A DNA stretch of 19,834 bases, taken from the NCBI RefSeq assembly GCF_905209685.1, contig NZ_CAJLUB010000019.1, positions 1 through 19,834 of the forward strand. Reading direction: 5' to 3'. Shown here one piece after another: positions 14,771 through 19,834 of the stretch (positions are counted from its first letter, which is position 1; the number at the start of each line of letters is the position of its first letter). The notes under the pieces were generated by a model that had not been told where the DNA came from, did no database searches, and worked only from the letters and a program-made list of their open reading frames with translations. Origin of the DNA: an uncultured Veillonella sp. (GTDB taxonomy: Bacteria; Bacillota; Negativicutes; Veillonellales; Veillonellaceae). A program made the translations under genes and the position numbers.

Positions 14771-15553
14771 ATGGATACACCAGTTAAAGCAAAGCCTAAA
14801 ATGAAATTATATGGTTTTAATAATCTCACAAAGACATTGAGTTTTAATATTTATGATATTTGTTATACTCGTACAGAAGAAGAGAAAAAACAATACATTC
14901 AGTACATTGATGAAGTATACAATGCAGATCGCTTAACAGCTATCTTAACAGAGGTTAGCCATATTATTGGTGCTAACATTCTTAACGTGGCGAAACAAGA
15001 CTATGATCCACAAGGTGCATCTGTAACAATTCTGATTTCTGAAGAGGAAATTGAAAAAGAAGATGTTGTAATGCATCTTGATAAATCTCACCTTACTGTA
15101 CATACCTATCCTGAAAGCCATCCGCACAAAGGGATTAGTACATTCCGTGCAGATATTGAAGTGTCCACATGTGGTCAAATCTCTCCACTTAAAGCACTTA
15201 ACTATTTAATTCAAAGCTTTGATTCCGATATCCTTACATTGGATTACCATGTACGTGGCTTTACACGTGACGTATCTGGTAAGAAAATCTATATCGATCA
15301 TCGCATCAATTCTATCCAAAACTACATCAATGCAAAAACTCGCAACATGTACAACATGATTGATGTAAACGTATACCAAGAAAATATTTTCCATACAAAA
15401 ATGATGTTAAAAGAGTTTGATTTAGATAATTACCTATTTGGCATTACTGAAGCTGAATTGAGCGAACGAGAAATCAAACAAATTAAACATCAATTGAAGC
15501 AAGAAATGATGGAAATTTTCTATGGCCGTAACTTGCCATCCGTAAAAGCATAA
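14771..15553 (+). CDS. speD: S-adenosylmethionine decarboxylase proenzyme (E. coli type)
   Basis: 260-residue proenzyme close in length to E. coli SpeD (264), not the short Bacillus/Thermotoga form. It decarboxylates SAM to supply aminopropyl groups for spermidine. It cleaves itself to make a pyruvoyl cofactor: the site is K105-S106 in [14 protein letters not shown], with H111 just after and the conserved Cys at 134 in [15 protein letters not shown]. The C-terminal part ([20 protein letters not shown]) also fits. The ATG at 14771 has GGAAAGGG upstream but with a rather long 12-base gap. An out-of-frame ATG at 14761 sits closer. No spermidine synthase is next to it. A terminator follows 57 bases downstream. 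Confidence 0.94.
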   Translation: MDTPVKAKPKMKLYGFNNLTKTLSFNIYDICYTRTEEEKKQYIQYIDEVYNADRLTAILTEVSHIIGANILNVAKQDYDPQGASVTILISEEEIEKEDVVMHLDKSHLTVHTYPESHPHKGISTFRADIEVSTCGQISPLKALNYLIQSFDSDILTLDYHVRGFTRDVSGKKIYIDHRINSIQNYINAKTRNMYNMIDVNVYQENIFHTKMMLKEFDLDNYLFGITEAELSEREIKQIKHQLKQEMMEIFYGRNLPSVKA

Positions 15554-15579
15554 ATAAAAATGTATATTTTGTATGCTCT

Positions 15580-15607
15580 TTGTCCTATTAGATAATGTGT
15601 ATATAAT
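15580..15607 (+). promoter_or_regulatory. Promoter-like site directly before the speD terminator
   Basis: TTGTCC (15580-15585), 16-base spacer, TATAAT (15602-15607). The expected start (about 15614) lies inside the terminator stem, so any transcript would be a ~30-base hairpin RNA. It may be chance in AT-rich sequence. Confidence 0.3.
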
Positions 15608-15610
15608 ACC

Positions 15611-15646
15611 AAAGTAGATAAGCCCTATATGGCTTATCTACTTTTT
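15611..15646 (+). terminator. Rho-independent terminator after speD
   Basis: Perfect 14-bp stem AAAGTAGATAAGCC (15611-15624) / GGCTTATCTACTTT (15631-15644), 6-base loop, run of five T then GTTT. Confidence 0.92.
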
Positions 15647-15725
15647 GTTTAGTTATCATTTTTATTACTAGTATAAATTAATAGAATTTAATTCTAAAAT
15701 GTTCGAAAAACTATATCGAAAAAAC

Positions 15726-15754
15726 TTGAATTGTTATATATCATTTTGTATAAT
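15726..15754 (+). promoter_or_regulatory. Promoter of the malic enzyme gene
   Basis: TTGAAT (15726-15731), 17-base spacer, TATAAT (15749-15754). The ~60-base leader holds two small perfect hairpins: GGTATT-A-AATACC (15768-15780) and GACTC-AAAA-GAGTC (15781-15794), then AAAGGAGA before the start. Confidence 0.8.
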
Positions 15755-15821
15755 ACAATTAGTTAAAGGTATTAAATACCGACTCAAAAGAGTCCGAGTT
15801 TATCCACAAAGGAGAATTATT

Positions 15822-17027
15822 ATGGACGTACGTGAATTAGCTGTACAAAAAAAACGTGAATTAAAAGGTTTCCTTACTGTAGGAACTAAATATGAATTAA
15901 AAGACGCTCATGATTTATCTGTAGCTTACACACCAGGTGTAGCAGAACCATGCTTGCGTATTAAAGATAATGAAGCAGAATCCTTCGAATTAACTTGCCG
16001 TTCCAACATGGTTGCCGTTGTATCCGACGGTACTCGTGTACTTGGTCTTGGCGATATCGGCGCTGCAGCAGCATTGCCTGTAATGGAAGGTAAATCCTTA
16101 TTGTTCAAAAAATTCGGCGATGTAGACTGCATTCCATTGGTTGTAGATACAAAAGATGCTGATACTTTGATTAACACAGTAAAATTATTGCAAAAGAACT
16201 TTGCTGGTATTAACTTGGAAGATATTTCTTCTCCTAAATGCTATGAAATCGAAAACCGTTTGAAAGAAGAATTGGAAATTCCTGTATTCCATGATGACCA
16301 ACACGGTACAGCTATCGCTTGTTTAGCTGGTGTAAAAGGTGCTCTTCGCCTAGTTAAAAAAGACTTAGCAACAGCTAAAATCATTGTAAACGGTGCTGGT
16401 GCTGCTGGTGCAAACATCGCTCGTTTATTATATCTTGCAGGCGCTCGCGATATTACATTGTTAGTATCCTCTGGCGTATTGCACAAAGACTACAAACGTC
16501 TTGATTCCTTGCAATCTGAATTGATTGACTTGCTTAAACTTGAAGAAAAACATGGCAACTTGGCTGAAAATGCTAAAGGCGCTGACATTCTTCTTGGCGT
16601 ATCTGCAGCAGGCGTATTCACAAAAGAAATTTTGGAAAACTTGGCTGACGATGCAATCGTATTCGCAATGGCTAACCCTAACCCTGAAGCAACATATGCT
16701 GATATGAAAGCAGCTGGCGTTCGTATCGCTGGTACTGGTCGTTCCGATGCTCCTAACCAAATCAACAACGTAGCAGTATTCCCTGGTATCTTCCGCGGTG
16801 CTATCGATGTTCGCGCATCCAAAATCACTGATGAAATGAAATTGGCTGCTGCTGAAGCATTGGCTCATTTGATTCCAGATAGCGAATTGAACGAAGAAAA
16901 CATCATGCCATCCGTATTCGATCCTCGTGTAGCTCCAGCTGTTGCTAAAGCAGTTGCTGAAGTTGCTGTAAAACAAGGCATCGCTAAAAACCCTAAAGTA
17001 GTTGAAGACGGTAGCTACGAAGGTTAA
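15822..17027 (+). CDS. NAD(P)-dependent malic enzyme (decarboxylating)
   Basis: 401-residue bacterial short-form malic enzyme; converts malate to pyruvate and CO2, linking C4 dicarboxylates and lactate metabolism. N-terminal malic domain (about 1-160): YTPGVAEPC with Y36, MEGKSLLFK with the catalytic-type K91, NLEDI with E133/D134, and FHDDQHGTA (157-164). C-terminal Rossmann domain has GAGAAG at 191-196. Cofactor preference cannot be fixed by eye. The frame is open back to 15699, but the start is placed at ATG 15822: AAAGGAG lies just upstream, the protein then begins like its relatives, and the longer version would begin before the predicted promoter. Codon choice is very uniform (GGT, GCT, AAA, GAA), suggesting high expression. 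It is probably a single-gene transcript. Confidence 0.95.
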   Translation: MDVRELAVQKKRELKGFLTVGTKYELKDAHDLSVAYTPGVAEPCLRIKDNEAESFELTCRSNMVAVVSDGTRVLGLGDIGAAAALPVMEGKSLLFKKFGDVDCIPLVVDTKDADTLINTVKLLQKNFAGINLEDISSPKCYEIENRLKEELEIPVFHDDQHGTAIACLAGVKGALRLVKKDLATAKIIVNGAGAAGANIARLLYLAGARDITLLVSSGVLHKDYKRLDSLQSELIDLLKLEEKHGNLAENAKGADILLGVSAAGVFTKEILENLADDAIVFAMANPNPEATYADMKAAGVRIAGTGRSDAPNQINNVAVFPGIFRGAIDVRASKITDEMKLAAAEALAHLIPDSELNEENIMPSVFDPRVAPAVAKAVAEVAVKQGIAKNPKVVEDGSYEG

Positions 17028-17104
17028 TTTTATAGCTAATCATTTGATTGCTTAATGGCTCAAAAGCTGTTTAAAACCTAAGTGAGATAATATAAACTAT
17101 AATG

Positions 17105-17136
17105 ACATGCACCTCGAAAGGGGTGCATGTTTTTTA
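17105..17136 (+). terminator. Rho-independent terminator after malic enzyme
   Basis: Stem ACATGCACC (17105-17113) / GGTGCATGT (17122-17130) with further inner pairing, followed by seven T (17130-17136). A TATAAT at 17098-17103 sits just before the stem. The stretch 17028-17104 is otherwise featureless. Confidence 0.88.
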
Positions 17137-17183
17137 TATGTACTAATAAAATTTAAAAAATTAATGAAGTTGTAAAAAAGTAC

Positions 17184-17212
17184 TTGTCACTAATTTGTAT
17201 CAATGATATAAT
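17184..17212 (+). promoter_or_regulatory. Upstream promoter P1 of the tRNA cluster
   Basis: TTGTCA (17184-17189), 17-base spacer, TATAAT (17207-17212) with an extended TGA before the -10. It would make a leader of about 95 bases before tRNA-Pro, containing two ACTC/GAGT mini-hairpins (17233-17244 and 17249-17261). Confidence 0.75.
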
Positions 17213-17266
17213 AATTTTCGTTGCAGAGCGATACTCAACAGAGTAAAAACTCAGCAAGAGTAGTGG

Positions 17267-17295
17267 TTGACATCAACTACCAGGTTTGCTATAAT
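17267..17295 (+). promoter_or_regulatory. Consensus promoter P2 of the tRNA cluster
   Basis: TTGACA (17267-17272), exactly 17 bases, TATAAT (17290-17295): both hexamers are full consensus. The start would be near 17302, about 11 bases before tRNA-Pro, fitting a strong stable-RNA promoter. Confidence 0.93.
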
Positions 17296-17312
17296 TAGCA
17301 AGTAATTAATGA

Positions 17313-17389
17313 CGGGGCATAGCGCAGTTTGGTAGCGCACCTGGCTTGGGACCAGGGGGTCGCAGGTTCGAATCCTGCTGCTCCGACCA
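17313..17389 (+). tRNA. tRNA-Pro (anticodon TGG)
   Basis: 77-base cloverleaf: acceptor CGGGGCA pairs with TGCTCCG (one G-U), D-arm GCGCAGTTTGGTAGCGC, anticodon stem CCTGG/CCAGG with loop CTTGGGA giving TGG, T-arm with GGTTCGAATCC, encoded 3' CCA. It is followed by a run of T and then the next tRNA. Confidence 0.97.
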
Positions 17390-17398
17390 TTTTTTTTT

Positions 17399-17472
17399 GC
17401 GGGTGTAGCTCAATGGTAGAGCCCCAGCCTTCCAAGCTGGTCGCGAGGGTTCGATTCCCTTCACCCGCTCCA
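17399..17472 (+). tRNA. tRNA-Gly (anticodon TCC)
   Basis: 74-base cloverleaf: acceptor GCGGGTG pairs with CACCCGC (one mismatch-free helix), anticodon stem CCAGC/GCTGG with loop CTTCCAA giving TCC, T-loop GGTTCGATTCC, encoded CCA. It begins 9 bases after tRNA-Pro, so the two are cotranscribed. A run of nine T follows (17473-17481). Confidence 0.97.
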
Positions 17473-17506
17473 TTTTTTTTTGCCTTTTTTAGGGTAAAAC
17501 GTAATA

Positions 17507-17535
17507 TTGACGATATATAGTACATAATTTATACT
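17507..17535 (+). promoter_or_regulatory. Promoter of tRNA-Arg
   Basis: TTGACG (17507-17512), 17-base spacer, TATACT (17530-17535). An overlapping TATAAT lies at 17535-17540. The start would be 23-30 bases before the tRNA. Confidence 0.75.
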
Positions 17536-17569
17536 ATAATAGATAATTACATATATAGGTAATCCACAT

Positions 17570-17646
<77 letters not shown>

Positions 17647-17657
17647 AAGAAATTAAG

Positions 17658-17688
17658 CGGATAGCTCGTAATGAGCTATCCGTTTTTT
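17658..17688 (+). terminator. Rho-independent terminator after tRNA-Arg
   Basis: Perfect 10-bp stem CGGATAGCTC (17658-17667) / GAGCTATCCG (17673-17682), loop GTAAT, six T. Confidence 0.93.
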
Positions 17689-17727
17689 ATATGTTAATGC
17701 TCCTAAAAGACAGCTAGTAATTATTTA

Positions 17728-17736
17728 TGCTATAAT
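17728..17736 (+). promoter_or_regulatory. Extended -10 promoter of the HsdR_N-like gene
   Basis: TGCTATAAT (TG-N-TATAAT, hexamer 17731-17736). No clear -35. Start near 17743, about 48 bases before the coding sequence. Confidence 0.6.
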
Positions 17737-17790
17737 GTTAAAAATGAAGAAAAAGTGAAGTGTTTTGACGTTGTAGTAAGGGGAATTTTA

Positions 17791-18990
17791 ATGAAAAATA
17801 TAGAGAAAATTTTTGATAAGATAGACCTTGATAATGCTAATCGAGATGAAGGCCGCCTATATGATTCCATACGTTGTTTTTTATTAGCTGCAACACCAGA
17901 GGAGATTGTTCGCCAAAAAACAATTGCATTCTTGCAACAGGAATTAGGGATACCTATTAATCGGATTTTTGTAGAAGAGTCAATGGCGCATACTAAAAAA
18001 GGAGCCCGTGGAAGAGCTGATATTGTTATCTACCGTGATGATGAGTGCACAGATGTACTAATGATTATAGAATGTAAGGCACCTCATATTAACGTGCTAG
18101 GTGATGAAGTATTTAATCAGGCTTCAGGATATAGAGAAATACTTAATGCAGATTATATTATGCTGGTGAATGGTATAGAGGCCATTATATATTATTATAA
18201 TGATGGGGTATATCATGAAGTTAAGGAAATTCCTTTATTAGAGGAACTTTTAAAGAATGAAATTTCTTTTGTCGAACCAGAACCATTTGAGGCATTTAGA
18301 TATGAAGAACTTATGTCAGATGAGTTTCAAGACGCCTTTACTGAAAACTGTGATATTAGTGAATATACGCCTCAATATATAAAAGGCTTTGCTCTTAATT
18401 TGATTAATCTAATTATTTTTAAAGAGATTAAAAATAGTAAGTTTTTGGAAAAAATAGGTGTATCCGAAGATTGCCGTGTAAGTATGCCACATTTTGGTAA
18501 TAGTGGAGGTGGTAATTATCAAGCTTGGTCTCATATGTTTATTGCAAAAGATTATTTAAATAGAGACCAAGTTCTAGGTATTAGTATATGTGCTACGGCA
18601 CATACAGAGAATGATCCACATTGGGGTAACCGTACTGGTACTACTCAATTAAATGTATCTATAACCAATAAAGAATCGAGACATCATTCCCTTCAATTAA
18701 ACTTAGATAGGTGCTGTCGATATAATCCACTTACTAATATAGTAGATGTTACACATAACGGCTCTTTAACAAGCGGTAAAGGTGGAGCAGCTAAAAGAGC
18801 TGATGTTATTGCATATATTAAGGACCGTGCACCTGAGCTTGTCCATGATGATGAAATATATCTTGGTCGTCTAAATAATTCTCGTTTGCTAGAGTGGAAA
18901 GACCCTAATGTACAATCCTTTATAAGAAATTTATTACGTTATGCTGTTCTCCGTGATGGATTTAGAGCAGAATATAAAAAATCAAAATAA
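17791..18990 (+). CDS. Solitary protein with type I restriction HsdR N-terminal (PD-(D/E)XK) domain
   Basis: 399-residue protein. Residues about 40-150 match the HsdR N-terminal nuclease domain (HSDR_N_2 type): RQKTIAFLQQELGIP, then GRADIVIYRDD with D77, MIIECKAPH with E94 and K96, and FNQASGYREIL with Q110 and Y114, a full PD-(D/E)XK set. NADYIMLVNGIEAIIYY (119-135) completes the fold. The C-terminal half (about 190-399) is not a helicase and I do not recognise it; it is rich in His, Asn and Gly (for example PHFGNSGGGNYQAWSHMF and HTENDPHWGNRTGTTQLN). No HsdM or HsdS is adjacent. The frame opens at 17755, but ATG 17791 has AAGGGGA 6-7 bases upstream. Own promoter and terminator. More AT-rich codons (ATA, AGA) than neighbours suggest transfer. 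A defence role is inference. Confidence 0.8.
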   Translation: MKNIEKIFDKIDLDNANRDEGRLYDSIRCFLLAATPEEIVRQKTIAFLQQELGIPINRIFVEESMAHTKKGARGRADIVIYRDDECTDVLMIIECKAPHINVLGDEVFNQASGYREILNADYIMLVNGIEAIIYYYNDGVYHEVKEIPLLEELLKNEISFVEPEPFEAFRYEELMSDEFQDAFTENCDISEYTPQYIKGFALNLINLIIFKEIKNSKFLEKIGVSEDCRVSMPHFGNSGGGNYQAWSHMFIAKDYLNRDQVLGISICATAHTENDPHWGNRTGTTQLNVSITNKESRHHSLQLNLDRCCRYNPLTNIVDVTHNGSLTSGKGGAAKRADVIAYIKDRAPELVHDDEIYLGRLNNSRLLEWKDPNVQSFIRNLLRYAVLRDGFRAEYKKSK

Positions 18991-19001
18991 TATTGTTAAT
19001 C

Positions 19002-19034
19002 AAAGACCATTCATCGAATGGTCTTTTGTTTTTT
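19002..19034 (+). terminator. Rho-independent terminator after the HsdR_N-like gene
   Basis: Perfect 11-bp stem AAAGACCATTC (19002-19012) / GAATGGTCTTT (19016-19026) with a 3-base loop and TTTTGTTTTTT tail. The following 80 bases (19035-19115) are AT-rich with no visible feature. Confidence 0.92.
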
Positions 19035-19116
19035 ATATAAATAACTCAAAAGTTCAAATTTAATTATCTCTCACAAACTCAGCATTTATCTATATTCTTG
19101 TCGTATAAATCTAATT

Positions 19117-19257
19117 AGTCAAAACAAAAGTCAAAAAAAAGTCAAAAAATTTTAATTTGACCTATTGACTTTTTGACTTAATCAGATTATTATAATGTCA
19201 TAAGGTTGAAGAAACCTAGAAATAAAGCAAGAAATTAAACAGACTTAAAAAGTCAAA
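19117..19257. promoter_or_regulatory. Array of AGTCAAA heptads (CtsR-like half-sites)
   Basis: AGTCAAA occurs on the + strand at 19117, 19129, 19140 and 19251, and its complement (TTGAC core) at 19157, 19165 and 19173. The pair at 19139-19148 and 19170-19179 is a perfect 10-bp inverted repeat. The heptad equals the CtsR half-site (RGTCAAA), but CtsR operators have a 10-base period, whereas here periods are 12, 11 and 8. The array overlaps the clpL promoter, so heat-shock-type repression is likely; CtsR is inferred. Confidence 0.6.
19165..19193 (+). promoter_or_regulatory. Probable clpL promoter
   Basis: TTGACT (19165-19170), 17-base spacer, TATTAT (19188-19193). An overlapping TATAAT at 19191-19196 is an alternative -10. 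The -35 is itself one of the heptads. The ~95-base leader contains a small hairpin AGGTT/AACCT (19203-19217). Confidence 0.55.
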
Positions 19258-19293
19258 CAGATATACTTGTAGTAAAAAAGTGAGGTAATTTAT

Positions 19294-19834
19294 ATGAACA
19301 ACAACTTCAATAACTTTGGTAGCGACTTCGGTAGCATGAATGATTTGTTCAATCAATTGATGGGTAACATGGGTGGTTATTCCACAGAAAACCGTCGTTA
19401 TAAAATTAATGGTCGTGAAGTGACTCCAGAAGAGTTTGCTTTCTATCGTCAAACTGGTCGTTTACCTTCTAATGAAGAAATGCAAGCTGCTCAAGCTGCA
19501 CAACAAGGTAAAATGAAACAAGATGGTATCCTTGCCAAGTTAGGTACAAACTTAACTCAACAAGCTCGTGATGGTAAACTCGATCCTGTTATTGGACGTA
19601 ATAAAGAAATCCAAGAAACAGCAGAAATCTTAGCACGTCGTACTAAAAACAATCCTGTACTCGTAGGTGATGCTGGTGTTGGTAAAACAGCTGTCGTAGA
19701 AGGCTTGGCACAAGCTATCGTCAATGGCGATGTTCCTGCAGCTATTAAAAATAAAGAAATTATTTCCATCGATATTTCTGGTTTGGAAGCTGGTACTCAA
19801 TATCGTGGTTCCTTCGAAGAAAATATCCAAAACC
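19294..19834 (+). CDS. clpL: ClpL-type Clp ATPase, N-terminal part (cut by window edge)
   Basis: The first 180 residues of a Clp/Hsp100 ATPase that runs off the right edge; ClpL proteins are about 700 residues. ClpL is a cytoplasmic stress chaperone that disaggregates proteins. The Asn/Phe/Gly-rich start ([19 protein letters not shown]), then [16 protein letters not shown] at 33-48, is the short N-terminal region typical of ClpL, in place of the double Clp_N domain of ClpB/ClpC. The first AAA+ module follows: [13 protein letters not shown] and Walker A GDAGVGKT (125-132), then [21 protein letters not shown] precedes ATG 19294. I know this ClpL form mainly from streptococci and lactobacilli, so transfer is possible. 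The heptads upstream suggest CtsR-like heat-shock control. Confidence 0.9.
   Translation, partial: MNNNFNNFGSDFGSMNDLFNQLMGNMGGYSTENRRYKINGREVTPEEFAFYRQTGRLPSNEEMQAAQAAQQGKMKQDGILAKLGTNLTQQARDGKLDPVIGRNKEIQETAEILARRTKNNPVLVGDAGVGKTAVVEGLAQAIVNGDVPAAIKNKEIISIDISGLEAGTQYRGSFEENIQN

Noticed and set aside
15699..15821. Longer malic enzyme start (41 extra residues)
   Set aside because: The extension covers the promoter and leader; the Shine-Dalgarno and family N-terminus both point to 15822.
17295..17525. Open frames on both strands across the tRNA genes
   Set aside because: They are translated tRNA sequence, a well-known spurious protein in databases.

Overview
The window suggests a member of the Negativicutes, most likely Veillonella. 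This is inference from recognisable genes (an E. coli-type SpeD, a compact NAD(P)-malic enzyme suited to lactate/malate metabolism, the rph-rdgB-yfcE order shared with Bacillus) and from a low-to-moderate GC genome with clear sigma70/sigmaA-type promoters and U-tract terminators. No database search was possible. Every supported gene lies on the + strand. Both ends cut through a gene: an acyltransferase on the left and a Clp ATPase on the right.

Layout. (1) 1-791: C-terminal part of a membrane acyltransferase and its terminator. (2) 847-3811: D-amino-acid transaminase, methionine-type ABC importer MetN-MetI without a binding protein, and a YerC/TrpR-like regulator, apparently one transcript. 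(3) 3877-5450: a TSUP anion-transporter-like protein and a short-chain dehydrogenase. (4) 5516-6858: a DUF697-like membrane protein with an LEA-like helical tail, and a DUF1232 membrane protein. (5) 6857-9395: an operon delimited by a near-consensus promoter and a strong terminator, encoding a hot-dog thioesterase, a divergent glutamate racemase, an unknown membrane-anchored protein and a CofE-like (F420-0:glutamate ligase family) protein. (6) 9424-12565: hydantoinase/oxoprolinase-like ASKHA protein overlapping a zinc deacetylase-family protein, followed by a triple 20-bp tandem repeat. (7) 12711-14683: rph, rdgB, yfcE; the rph leader begins with a perfect hairpin. (8) 14771-17136: speD and malic enzyme, each with its own terminator. 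(9) 17184-17688: tRNA-Pro(TGG), tRNA-Gly(TCC) and tRNA-Arg(TCT) with consensus promoters. (10) 17728-19034: a solitary protein with a type I restriction HsdR N-terminal nuclease fold and an unrecognised C-terminal half. (11) 19117-19834: start of a ClpL-type chaperone gene preceded by an array of AGTCAAA heptads resembling CtsR half-sites.

How the parts may work together. Block 2 looks like uptake and use of (possibly D-) methionine and other D-amino acids. Block 5 combines D-glutamate chemistry (MurI-like) with a glutamyl-ligase fold. Because Veillonella peptidoglycan is known to carry diamines, that block plus the amidohydrolase and SpeD nearby invites a cell-wall/polyamine hypothesis, marked below as speculation. 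The tRNA-to-right-edge segment looks most like acquired DNA: an orphan restriction-type protein and a ClpL that I recognise mainly from streptococci and lactobacilli.
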